From contig NC_065531.1 in assembly GCF_020184175.1 (NCBI RefSeq), positions 34,989,213-35,053,212 on the forward strand: DNA of 64,000 nt. The letters are read 5' to 3'. Of this stretch, positions 13,361-24,759 are shown piece by piece (positions within the stretch are counted from its first letter, which is position 1; the number at the start of each line of letters is the position of its first letter). Source of the DNA: Aphis gossypii. Lineage: Eukaryota > Arthropoda > Insecta > Hemiptera > Aphididae. The notes beneath the pieces were generated by a model. The model was given only the letters and a program-made list of their open reading frames with translations. It had not been told where the DNA came from and did not search any database. Both the position numbers and the translations under genes were made by a program.

Positions 13361-13785
13361 AGGAAAAATTAAGTGAGGAAGAAATACCCATCAAAAAAAT
13401 ACTCTAAGAAATTATAACCAAAAGAAAAAACCAGTGGTATTCGTACCACATTATGTATATAATAATGATTATTATTACATTAATATATTAAAAAAAAAAT
13501 ACATTCATATTTGATAAATATTGTATTGAGTCAAGGGAAAAACATTTTATATTCAATATTTCAATATAATATTATAAGATAATATTTGTATAATTATAAA
13601 TAATAATAAATATAATGTACTTAAGGCTGATTTTTTAAAATCATTATTATGTAATTGTGTAATTTTACATAAATAATAATCATCTATTTCTGAGAGACAA
13701 TTCGTGTATAATTATTAACTTTAATTATTAACCAGTTTCATGAAGTATTTTTTCCACGGGTATTTCTTCCTCAGATATTTTTACT
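13361..13785. repeat. Inverted-repeat unit, about 425 bases
   Basis: Two arms of about 50 bases face each other at 13361-13411 and 13736-13785, with a perfect 16-base core (TGAGGAAGAAATACCC at 13374-13389, reverse complement at 13758-13773). The interior is very AT-rich and has no coding frame. The layout resembles a foldback or MITE-type element, or two diverged copies of one repeat inserted head to head. In both arms the core can be read as EEEIP-x-x-KIL, so the arms may derive from an old coding fragment. No target-site duplication was found. Confidence 0.5.
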
Positions 13786-14960
13786 GATTAAAGTCAAAAA
13801 TAGAATATTATTCTTAAAATCAAACACCAACATTAATAAATTGTTAAAGTGATTTTCATCAAGAGGTTTTTTTTTTGAAAAATATTGTCCCTAACATAAT
13901 TTATGATAGCACCTAGGAAAATTCATTTTCACAACACAAATCCACCTTAAAAACCTCAATATCAGTTTCACTCTTTTTCAGTCGGTCAACTGCTATATAT
14001 GAGTATTAACTGTTACCTACATTTTTGAGTAATATTCAATTGTTGTACCGATATGATACAAAATATGTCGGATCATCGAAAACCGAAGATGTCATTTGCG
14101 TTTTTCCTATGTCTAAATGACATGTTACTATTATTTACTATATATGAAAGGATTTTACGACAAGTGTATATCTTCATTTTTTAGACGTTTTGAGTAATAA
14201 CTTATACATTGTTCCTAATAGGTATGTTTTATAAAAATGTGAAACACTTGAATGAAAATATATATTCTGAGTTCGTCATATACGCCTCTGTGGATAACTG
14301 ATCGTATTCAGTGTATTGTGTATGTCCCTATGTAGATAATATTTTTATATCTGTAATATTCAGAATCTTATCGAATTGCAGATATCTCACGACTGTCATT
14401 TTTTTATTTTTATTAAATTAAATATTCAGATAAAAATAAAAATAATAAAAATGATAATTATAAATAAAAAATAAAAATAATTTACACATTTTTATTATAA
14501 TATTTAAATAATTAAATTTTTTTACAATACATTTTTAGATTATTAATAGTTAATTTAGTCATGTATTACAAAAAAAATTGTTTTCCTAAATAAATTACTT
14601 ATTCAATTTTCAATTCTGACAACATAATCAATATACACATATATTATTATCAAATTATATACACCAATAACCATTTAAACTTGTATTATTTACTCTGTTT
14701 AATATTTTTTCATAATGTTTGATCATTTAGTAATGTTACTGACATTATTTTCATTCGATTACTATATTATAATTGGCAGTAAATCCCAACATAAAATAAA
14801 AAAAAAAAAACATTTAATACATAGTAATGTAATAATATAATCGTTTAGTTATTAATTTTTAATAATATACAATATACAATATACATATTACATAGTACAG
14901 CAAACAGCTAGTGCTTAAGTTCAATGTATTTTACCGTTATAATACCCATTGAATAGTTAA
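13786..14960. other. AT-rich non-coding tract
   Basis: No gene seen. A small hairpin (ATGTCATTT at 14089-14097 with its complement at 14115-14123) lies in a slightly GC-richer patch. Confidence 0.6.
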
Positions 14961-14962
14961 TA

Positions 14963-15137
14963 CAGTGAAACCTCTCTATAACGGAATCACTTGGGACCAA
15001 AAATCTTTTCCGTTATGAAGATTTTCCATTATACAGAGGTAAAATTATATTATATTATTTGAACAGGAACTATTGACATTTTCCATGATAAGGAGGATTC
15101 CGTCTAATAAAGTGTCCGTTTAAGAGAGGTTTTAATG
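14963..15137 (+). mobile_element. Pogo-like MITE, copy 1
   Basis: A 175-base element with terminal inverted repeats matching at 19 of 23 positions, starting CAGTGAAACCTCTCTATAA on the left and ending GGTTTTAATG on the right. A TA dinucleotide flanks each side (14961-14962 and 15138-15139), the target duplication of Tc1/mariner/pogo elements. CAGTnnAACCTC termini are typical of pogo/Tigger-type transposons. It has no coding capacity. It is homologous along its whole length to 23145-23303, which is in the opposite orientation. Confidence 0.8.
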
Positions 15138-15139
15138 TA

Positions 15140-17280
15140 TTATGTTTCGTTAAATCAAAAAATTAACTAGTAAAAATTATATATTTGTTAGTTGAAGTTG
15201 TTTGGTGAAAATTTTTAATTATTTATTTTGAAAATTAAAAGAAATAGACAGTTTATTTGTTTATCAACATAAAGAGTGGCTTTCAAAATGTTAATTACAG
15301 AAAAAGAACGAAAAAGCGAGAGAAAATAATTTAATGAATAATTGTAACTGTTTTTTTTTTTTAAATTAGTTAACTTAATAACTGCATAAATAATTTCTAA
15401 TTTAAATTATGAGTTGTTTAAGAAAATAATTGTTTCATTTAATGGTGCTTTATTAGTTTTTTTTATTCTGCCAACACTTTATTGATAGGAACCTAAATCA
15501 TAAGAAATTATATATGTATATTAATAAACATATTTTAATAACTGTATCATCAATGCTATATTGTATTTGAAATATTTAAGATAAATGTTTCTTCTTTAAT
15601 ATGGCTTATACATTCAATTTTATATGTTCATAATGACCAGCATGATTTTTTTCGTAAGTTTTTTTAATACTCGTATGTATAACTAATCATTTAGGTAAAC
15701 TGTTGTAATTAAAAATAATGAAATTTTTTTCAAAGTTTAACATAAGTACACAAATAAAATTTTTAAAGTTTTTTTTATTACTTTAAGTGTCGTTCATTAT
15801 TATAATTGCAATTATTAGATAATCCACACATGTGTTATGAATTAATAAGGTCGAAAAATGGTAGTAACTGGATTTACAAGTTTTAAAACTGAACTTTATA
15901 ATAGTCATGAGGCTACTAAAATAAGAATAAAATAGAACATTATATTAGATTTTGGATCGATATCACGCATGTAAAATGTTGAAGCACTTTTGGCAAAGAA
16001 TTAACATAAAGTCTACAGTTTTTGAATCCAGTAGGTTATCGCAGAGGTTAACGCTAAATATACTACTGTTTGGTGCTAAATAGTTAGATTTATTGCTACT
16101 TCCTTATAATACTAATAATTCATGAATGTAAGATATTTTGTATTTTATCTTAACACGATAAGGCTATTGGATAATTCAAATTTGTATTGTTCTGGGTAAT
16201 TATTAAGAGTAGGTACTTCAAAAGTAAAATGTTAAATATCTATTTAAAACTTAAATCATAACGTTAAAGTAAGAAAGTCAAGTTTAAATATTTATTTTCA
16301 TTATTCTTATTTGATATCAAAAAACTTTGAATAACACATTCAGAGAAAATTGTTGATTTTTTGAGTACATAATTTCATAGAAAATAAAAAAAATATTTAC
16401 CTACACATTATATTTAGATATTCATTGCCATTATGTCTTGAAATAATCTGCAGAAAATTAAAACTTCAATTGTTTATAATTTTTGCTGATTTTTAAAAAT
16501 ATATTCAGAACATTCTATTATGTTATATTTGAAATATAGAGATTTTGTATTGGTGTTATTTATTATAAATAGTTAATACAGAGTATTAGCCATAGAATAC
16601 ATATAGAGTATATAAGTGAATAATGGATTTAATGGTAAAATAAAATGTTTTAACTATGTATTATATTTAATAATAGCTTATTATTTAGTTTCAATGTTAA
16701 AAAGCAGGCCTCATATCAGATTCAATCTTATAAATATTTAAATAAATTATTTCATTATGATTACTAATAACTACTTGTTAAACACGAATAGGTACTAATT
16801 ACTTATCCACTGTATTTTTTAACCTTATTAAATAATTTATTTTAGTAATGACTTATAACTTATTAATATGGTTTAGATTCTTAAACCATTAAATAATTTT
16901 CAAAGGTGTAAATTTTAATCATCTGTATTACTTATTGAAATTCACTTATTTACTATACGTAAACTACAAAACTAACTTCTTTTTAAGATCATAAATATTT
17001 ATTTTTGTTGATATAGGAGCTACATGAATCATATAATCACTTTCAATAACACGAAAGAAAGTTTTTCTGAAAAAAACCTATTTTTATTAAGTCCACAACT
17101 TTCTTTTTTTTACTTAGAATTGAAAATGTACTTTTAAAGTTATATCTCTATAATAATAATACTTACACAAAATTTACTACATAAAATTATAAAATATTAA
17201 ATTATTTTAATTTTAATTTAATACACAGTAAAATGTTCTAATGAAATTAACGAAATTTATTTTTATTTAATTAGTTTAAT
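15140..17280. other. AT-rich non-coding tract
   Basis: Nothing recognisable beyond homopolymers and AT-rich chance frames. Confidence 0.65.
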
Positions 17281-17314
17281 TTTTTTTTTTTTTTTAATAA
17301 ATAATTGATACTAT

Positions 17315-17332
17315 CTAACCTAACCTAACCTA
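17315..17332 (+). repeat. Short CCTAA telomere-type run
   Basis: About 3.6 tandem copies of CTAAC, equivalent to the insect telomere unit TTAGG read on the other strand. It is too short to be a telomere. It may be a relic of double-strand-break repair or simply chance in AT-rich DNA. Shorter runs of the same unit occur at 59667-59680 and, in TTAGG sense, near 43481-43489. Confidence 0.45.
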
Positions 17333-17339
17333 TCTATAG

Positions 17340-20300
17340 ATCCAGAAATTGTATCTATATTATATTTCAAAGACGTGGTATAGGTTTTTTGGAAATTAGA
17401 CACTTAAATTTTTAATCATAAAGTTTTAATAAAAACATCAGAATATTATATTTATCAAAAAATAAATCGTTCAGTGTTATGAAACATTTGATGAATAAAT
17501 TGAGTTAATTGATTTTTTCTAATTAATTATTTGATAGTAGAGTATCTACTAGTATTATTAAATATAATATGTATGTATATTATTATATAAATTCAAATTT
17601 CAATTAAAAATTGTAAATGCACAATACGCAAATTACATACTTTTTCTTGATGAATTAAAACAGGATAAAAATAAATAATGGTAAACATATAACCAAGATA
17701 TGTATTTGAGCATTTTTATTATCGTATTTGAATTATTTAATGTACAGTGTACACAGAATAGTTCATAATAATGTGTAACGTAGTACTGAAGTTAAAACAG
17801 ATAACCTACGCGATATAGTGTATTGTGTGCATTACATTAATGGTATTGGTGTCTTTATCTTCAGCATTATTACATGTGTATAATAAATTTAATAATAATA
17901 TGTTATGCTGTATTCTAATTATTATTATATTTTTCCTTAGAAATATATTTTCATCAGTTTTATAGAAAAAAAAAAGAATTATTTCTAAAACTGTGCATCA
18001 CACATTTTCACATGGTATTATCTGTTAAAAATTTTTGAATTGTTCAAATTACATAAATTTAAACCAAATAAACAGAATGATTTACTATTAAAAATTGTCA
18101 ATATTTCTGTTTAAAATTTGTATTCCTTATGAAAAAAATATAGTAAAAAATTCGACATTTGATACAACTTTTTATATAATAAAATTTAATCAATATTTCT
18201 TTTACTTATTTTAATAATAATTAATATACAACAATTGAAATTTCTTAGATGTATATTATTTATATTGGACAATTTCGATGTACTATAGTGGTACTATAAA
18301 CGTGGGCAAATAAATGTATAGTGTATAATCATGTATTATAGTTATACATTGTTTTCATAAAAAAAAAGTACTAAAATAGAACTGGATATTATTACTAGAA
18401 CATATAACATTTTGAAGTTATTTCGTTAATGAAAATTACAAAAGAGAGGTCAATATTGATGTGCTTCTTTGAGTACCAGTATTAAATTGACTGAGGCCAT
18501 TATTAATGGTGGTAATAATTTATATTAAAACGTCAGGAAACTCCAAATAGAAAGAAATGCGATTTTAGGGTAAAAATCACGATTCTCTAAGTATAATATA
18601 CGTCGATAATGTGTACAAAAATATCTAAATAAAAATAAATATAACAAAAAAGTAATTTTCAAACAAAAATAATAATTAGGTTTATTAACCTGCTTGGCAT
18701 ATTTAATAAATAATGTATGCACTTATGGAAAGTTACGCTCGGAAATTAATTTAATCATCATACTTAGGTAGTTAAGCATATACGATATACATAATTTACA
18801 TATAGTTGATAATACGCTACTCATCACTAAATTATCCACATAAAAACGCTACGTATAATGAATGGCTGTTGAAATATAGATTACGATTAAAATGTATTAT
18901 ACCATCGTTATTTGAATCGGTGTATAATTTATAAATTGAATGGCAACGGTTTTCGAGGATGACATATAACCAAGAGGGAACATTTAGTGTTAGAGACCTA
19001 CGATAAATATTTGTTAAAAGGATAGAATGATGGTTACACTGAAGAAAGAAGGAATTTAAGGCCCCCCCAGAGCAGAACAGATTTATGACGATTTTACCGG
19101 CGTAATAAAAACTGTAGTTTTTGTTTTTATTCCTTTTCTTGGTAGTTTAACATTTGAGGTTGTTATTATTATTTTTTTGTTTTATTTCCGTTTTTTTTTT
19201 TGTTTTTTGTTATACTAGAAGCAATCACTTTATTTTATTTCCACGTTTGAGACTTGATTATACTATTTCAAAGAAGAGATTATAAATTTACACTATTTAT
19301 CAATTATAGGATATTCAAATAATGTATTGAAAAAAAAAAGTAATTGAGTGATAAAAAATACAGCTTTAATAGTATTATATTTAACACGTGTATATTATAA
19401 CATACCCTAATTTTTCCATATTTTCACATTTTACAGTTTCTAAATAAATAAATAAAAAAAAAAAAAACGGAACCGATATTTTTAAATAATTATATTTTAA
19501 CGTTAGAATAAATTTTATTTAATAAAATAACTTTAATAATAGAGATTTTACGAATATAGTTGATTGATGTTTAAAAATGTTAACATGTATTCGACATAAA
19601 TACATTCAAGACTGTTAATCAACATCATGTAACGGAATAATATTGTGGCTACAGTCTTACAAAATAATGAAAATGTTTTCCACTGCCACGGCCGGGATGT
19701 ACTTTACGTAATATGACGAGTTCCGTGAAATATGAAAAAACAAAAAAAGAGTGCACCACAAAACTAGCTGATTTCAAGTGTAAAAGTTCTCACATTTAAA
19801 AAAAAATTGCACACTTATTCATTTATAATAATAAATAATAGTTAGTTTAGTATTTTTTTACATATCCTAATGTTTATTAATGATTAATTTTAATAAATTA
19901 AGATATATTTATTGACAATGAACAATACCGTTGTTACGAAATGTCGTGATGAAAAATAGGCAATTTAAATTTTATTTTACATTTATTAAAAAAATTCAAG
20001 ATAATAAACCACTACAGAAATCATTTAATAAATACATTTTTATGGCGTCTGGTGCATAGATTAATAAATAGTTTTTAAATTTCTATCTTAATGTATATTT
20101 AATTAAAATAGTAATAATAATATTAACGTAAAATTATTCATTTGAAATTATTTATAAATTAAATTTCGCCATGCAAATTAAAGCAATTAATATTTTGAAT
20201 TTTTAAATTGTTATTTAATTTTACGTTTTAATTTTTTATAAATTGTTAGTAACGTACAACTTTAAAAAATGTTTTCAGATAACTTACAATTTTTAACATT

Positions 20301-20470
20301 ATATATTCCAATACTTATATAATATTTAGTAATGTAAATATTTTATTTTATTTAGAGAACGTTTTAATAAAAAATCTAACTTTTTGTATTTTAAAATATA
20401 CAATATTCTATTTTTTTACTATATTTTTTAAAATTAAACTGATAATAGATAGATAAGTGAAAACTAAGAC
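17340..20470. other. AT-rich non-coding tract with two small GC-richer patches
   Basis: Mostly featureless. GC-richer spots at about 18930-19110 and 19625-19790 contain short coding-like frames: from about 19670 a 42-codon frame begins KCFPLPRPGCTLRN. They have no clear start or splice context. I see no family similarity. Confidence 0.5.
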
Positions 20471-20479
20471 TGGAATTTT

Positions 20480-20707
20480 GATGCAGAGGAATCTTTTTTT
20501 ATGGCGTCTTGAAACTTTGGTCCGAAAGTATAAAATGTGTATTGAGTGATACTGATTATTTTTAAGTATTTTTCGACAAAATTAACCTTAAATGCATTTT
20601 TAGGGCATTTTTTGGCGATTTTAGTGCATTTTTTTAGTTTTTAAAGCATAGTTCACAATTTGTTTATAAAATGAACGAAAATTGTTGCGATTAAAATCTC
20701 AGCCCTA
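20480..20707 (-). mobile_element. Probable hAT-type transposon remnant
   Basis: Repeated GGGCATTTTT / GTGCATTTTT motifs lead into a block ending CTCAGCCCTA at 20707. On the minus strand this end reads TAGGGCTGAGATTTTAATCG, resembling termini of hAT elements that begin with (C/T)AGGGCTG. The opposite terminus was not found and the left limit is approximate. There is no transposase coding. This is pattern recognition, not a database match. Confidence 0.35.
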
Positions 20708-20709
20708 GT

Positions 20710-21850
20710 GAAAACACTAGTTGTAGAATAGTTTTATGTTACCTATTTGGCTATAAAATGTTTATAACACGTGTTGTTTTACACAAACTTGACGTTCATT
20801 TACCGAAAATTATTTTAAAACATTTTTTTTAAGATTTATTATTGTACCAGAACATTTTTATTAAAAATGTATTATTCATAATAACAGATTACAATTTAAT
20901 TTTTATTTTAAACTGAAGTATTAAAAAACTGTAAAAATGTGTTCATTATAGAAATAAAGATTGTAATACAGGATATTATAATATTATGTAACGACGTAAC
21001 GTACATTGTTATCTGTATTTATGCGTTTGTATTCTATATTTACACATAACACGAGTCACGTTCGTGTATTATAGAGGGATTACAGTTCCATTTAGTAAAA
21101 CAACCAATCGAACTTTATGAGTTAATCGAAATTACAGAAATATCATCTCTTCATTCCACTTAAAATGCATAATCCCATGAATCCCAAAACACAACCGAAA
21201 TTATCGTTTATATGGTATTGTTGAAAAATATAAGTATGTAATGGGTGATTTTCTTTATTTGTGAAACAAAGTCTTATATCAGTAGTATATAATACTTTTA
21301 AAATTTTAAAGATATACTCTAATATGTTTGATATTAAATATTATAAAAAAATATACTCTATGAAGAATGTATAGTAAATTAACAATCGTTTTATAATTCA
21401 TGAATTACAAAAATAACACAAAGTATATAAAACAAAATATAAAATAGACACTTTTATTACATATACCTATTACATTGTGAATTTTTCAACATAGGTTTTA
21501 ATGTTTTTATTGCCATTATTATTTTTTTCTAAATAAGATAATATGCTTGTTATGTATCAATATTTAGATCAGCACATATATCAATATTGAGGTTTAATAA
21601 ATTATATTTTAAATTTTAAACTTTACCATGTCTAATTAACTTTGCATAAAAGTTTAAAAATCATCAATATTTTAAAGAAATTATTTTATTTTGATTATAG
21701 TTCTGTATTAAACAAAAAAATTTTTTTTTTTGTGTGTGAAAATAATCCTGGTTTTAAGTTTTTTTTTATGGGTTTTTTGAGAAATAATGACTATTTATCA
21801 TATTTTGAGAGAAACATTGAGATTGTATACTTTAATGTAATAAATGTAGT
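20710..21850. other. AT-rich non-coding tract
   Basis: No gene supported. A slightly GC-richer zone at about 20985-21075 includes an ACACG...CGTGT hairpin. Confidence 0.6.
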
Positions 21851-21854
21851 ATAG

Positions 21855-22192
21855 CAGGGGTAGGGAACCTTTTTACCTACTCGTCCATAATTTGTTTCAG
21901 TTTTTTTTGGAGGATTGTTTACAAAGTCAAAATATTAAAAAAGATAATTTTAGTATATAATACTAATAAATTAATTACAGATAGCAACAATCATATTATT
22001 ACGTATTTAACATTGCGGTTGTCCTTATTAACTAATTTTTAATTAAATACATTAGTAGAGAAAATATAAACGTTTTTGTTATATAATAGTAATGATTGAA
22101 TATTATTTATAACAATTTAAGCTATAAAATTGAAATTTTAAACACCATAAAATATATTTGGAGGGCCGCAGCAAAAAGTTCCGAGGGCCGTA
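21855..22192 (+). mobile_element. Non-autonomous hAT-like element, 3' end decayed
   Basis: It begins CAGGGGTAGGGAACCTTTTT, the classic left terminus of hAT elements of the SPIN/Charlie sort. Near the right end it has the GGAGGGCCGCAG and GAGGGCCGTA motifs usual for their subterminal region. The expected closing terminus ending CCCTG is missing. The 8 bases before the element (TAGTATAG) are nearly repeated after it (TAGTATAA at 22193-22200), so an 8-base hAT target duplication is possible. The middle is AT-rich and non-coding. Confidence 0.65.
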
Positions 22193-22518
22193 TAGTATAA
22201 ATCATGTTTGTATAATTTAAAACTCGATAACTATAATTTTCAAGGATCATCTAAAAAAAAAACATTGGATAGTTGTGATACTGATGATACAAATAATTAG
22301 GGGAATCAGCAATATTAAATGCAGATCATAAATACGTGTATACCAATAATTCGTTTATTATTTTTCTGTAATAATCTGTAATACACACTTAAATACCTTA
22401 TAGTTTATACTCTACATATATTAAATATCAAACACATTTCAAAGACATATGAAATAAAATAAATAGTTAAAAATATATTACGTATTTATTGATTGTTGAT
22501 ATCAATGATGCCTAATGG

Positions 22519-22670
22519 TTCACTTTTGGTGATTATTTTGAATGAAGTATTTACAGTGTACAAAGTTTTGGTAGTGTTTAACTTTTCTTCATTTCATTCA
22601 TCGTTCAATGCGTGTTTACGTTGTTCATTTTTCATTCACATAGTTCATCTTAAATAATCATCAAAAGTAG
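22519..22670. repeat. Inverted-repeat unit, about 150 bases
   Basis: The arm at 22519-22546 is imperfectly complementary to 22644-22670; the shared core on the left arm reads ACTTTTGGTGATTATTT. The loop is about 97 bases. The unit resembles a small MITE or foldback element, but I found no clear target duplication and no second copy in the window. Confidence 0.5.
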
Positions 22671-23144
22671 ACTGTGCAAACATGGTCTAAACTTTAAAGA
22701 TTGTTTTGTGCCGATCGATCAACTAACGAATATAATATTAGTTTAATTTCTGAACTGTAGAAAATAAAGTTCAGATTAAACCATTAAAACTACTTGAGAC
22801 TTAAGATTAAATAGTTTATATATTATTAGAATTGTGATTTTAATCTCAATTATTACTACAAGTAAACATGTTTACCTTTTTTTTCATTTGAAATCTTGGT
22901 GGATTAAGGTATACCAGTAATTTTAAATATCAGATTATGAACCATTCTTTTTAATACTTTTACACACAGTGGAATTTTTGCTTCAGCTCTTCGAATTCAA
23001 CGAAACCGATTATATAATAATATTATCATAGAGTCTATCCAATTATTAAAATGAAACGCAAATGATTTTTGATTCGTACTTTATAACACCTTAAAATACT
23101 AGGAAATCGCAAAGTATACTACACTGATTTTGCTTTCGCTATTA

Positions 23145-23303
23145 CAGTAAAACATTTCCATAACGGACACTCTATTAAACAGGATCCTCCTTATAATGGA
23201 AAATGGCAATAGTTCCGATTCAAATAATATTATATAATTTTACCTCCATATAACCGACAAAATTGTTGGTCCCAAGCAATTCCGTTGTAGAGAGATTTTA
23301 CTG
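23145..23303 (-). mobile_element. Pogo-like MITE, copy 2
   Basis: A 159-base element flanked by TA on both sides (23143-23144 and 23304-23305). The terminal inverted repeats match at 18 of 23 positions, each beginning CAGTAAAA. Its reverse complement aligns end to end with 14963-15137, sharing blocks such as GGAACTATTG and CCATTTTCCAT. It is shorter by small deletions and carries point differences, so the two copies are not recent duplicates. No coding capacity. Confidence 0.8.
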
Positions 23304-23305
23304 TA

Positions 23306-24595
23306 TTAAGATTTTCGTGAAATTGTATATGCAATTTATACTGTTGATTTTGAAGGCTGAATATGTGTTAAAGTATTACTTTCAAAATCGTCAAATAATC
23401 TAACAGAATACTAAATGACTGGCTTTAGAAAAATATGTCTCTGAATCGATCAATATAAATACTTATGACTTACGAATATCGTTAGTCCTGCCATTTAATT
23501 TAATGTTTAAAATGCATAGTATCATGTTCTAAATTTCTTTTACTACTGCATTGTAAATATCCACACCAGTTTATTCGGTAGGTACACGTGATATTATGCA
23601 TATCATGCATATTATGTGTATATTAAATTTTATCTTGTTATTCTATTACTAAACAGCAATATTTTCAAGAATGGCATAATTTTTAGTAGTTTTTATCAAT
23701 GATAAATAATAAGTCGACAATAAACGTCATTATTTCAGAGCATTTTTAAAATATTAAATAATATCAATATTGTTTATCCAGACTTTATCCAATTTATCTG
23801 TAATATTGACGAGATAAATAAATCATCTAAAAGTTCCACATGATTCGTAGAAGAAACAGTATACTCCAGGCAATTTAAACTCTGAATTGCTAACTTCAAA
23901 AGTCTTGAATGAAATTCTACAATTCTACGAAATGAGAAAAATCATACTTAAGCGATAACAATGTCATATTATAAATTTTGAATGTTATCTTACCTATTCT
24001 ATAAATGTAAAAATGTTTGAACGATAAATCTTTTTCCAACAATTATAATTGACAAACATTATTGATATAGATCCTTTTTATGAATTACCTTTCTCTTCAA
24101 ATTAGTTTAAAAGGTAATTTGAAAAGACGTATGCTCATTGCTCACTATAATATATTATTTTCGTTTATTAATCAATTTGTACAGTTTCTAATTTCTGGAA
24201 CTTTTAAGTTTGTTTAAACACCATTTTTTAAACTCTTTATAAGTTAGATTTTTGTTATGCCAGTTAAGGATTATTTTGTATCGATGAAAAAATATTTTAT
24301 TTTTTTAAATGATGATCATTCATTTTTATTGTAAAACTAGCTGATACCTAACTCGTCTTTAAGCTAAACTCATCTATTCCTTTGTGTAATTTTTCACATG
24401 ACAATTTCATCAAAAAACTGAAAATAGTTGAATTATAAAATCTTGTTTTCAAATCTTATAATTCTTATTTCTATTTAAGAAAAAACATTTTTCAAATGAG
24501 AAAAAGAACTAATATTAAGTTAAAGAATTTGTTATAAAACTTAACTGTCACTCATTCGTTTATAACTGTGTTACTAAAAGTTAATTTTTTTATAG
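23306..24595. other. AT-rich non-coding tract
   Basis: No gene or named element seen. Confidence 0.6.
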
Positions 24596-24719
24596 CAAAA
24601 ATAGGAGACGTCCAAAACAAGTTTCTTCGAAAAATGTTTGGGCTGAGTCCAATAAGATTCTTAAATACCAATATAGAAAAATGGTGGATTTACCAACTGA
24701 CTACTGCCACAACTTCTAA
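24596..24719 (+). CDS. Candidate 3'-terminal coding exon, unknown protein
   Basis: A run of T ending TATAG (acceptor ending at 24595) is followed by a GC-elevated frame with balanced composition. After one base completing a codon it reads KNRRRPKQVSSKNVWAES, then a Lys/Tyr-rich stretch, and ends KMVDLPTDYCHNF before TAA (24717-24719). The product part is 41 residues, basic at the start and polar throughout, quite unlike the Phe/Ile/Asn-rich chance frames around it. An AATAAA-type signal lies about 36 bases after the stop. Upstream the same frame is closed by TAA at 24582, so only splicing would extend it. I do not recognise the family. A transposase tail or a nested host gene are both possible. 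Another frame here (GDVQNKFLRKMFGLS) lacks an ATG and is less convincing. Confidence 0.4.
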
Positions 24720-24759
24720 AAGATTTATTTTACATCAGTTTTATTCAAAAGTAAAATAA

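Noticed and set aside
13375..13410. Chromodomain-like EEEIPxxKIL
   Set aside because: Only a few residues match, the left copy has an early stop, and the aromatic cage and following WKGY-type segment are missing.
13830..13920. Possible receptor exon 2 (acceptor TTTTCCTAG, then G-A-I in phase)
   Set aside because: After three residues the frame reads Asn/Lys-rich AT noise and stops. It has no similarity to the amino-terminal domain.
24568..24759. 63-residue frame with VQNKFLRKMF as a reverse transcriptase fragment
   Set aside because: It begins at GTG and the resemblance is very short. The alternative frame after the TATAG acceptor is more protein-like.
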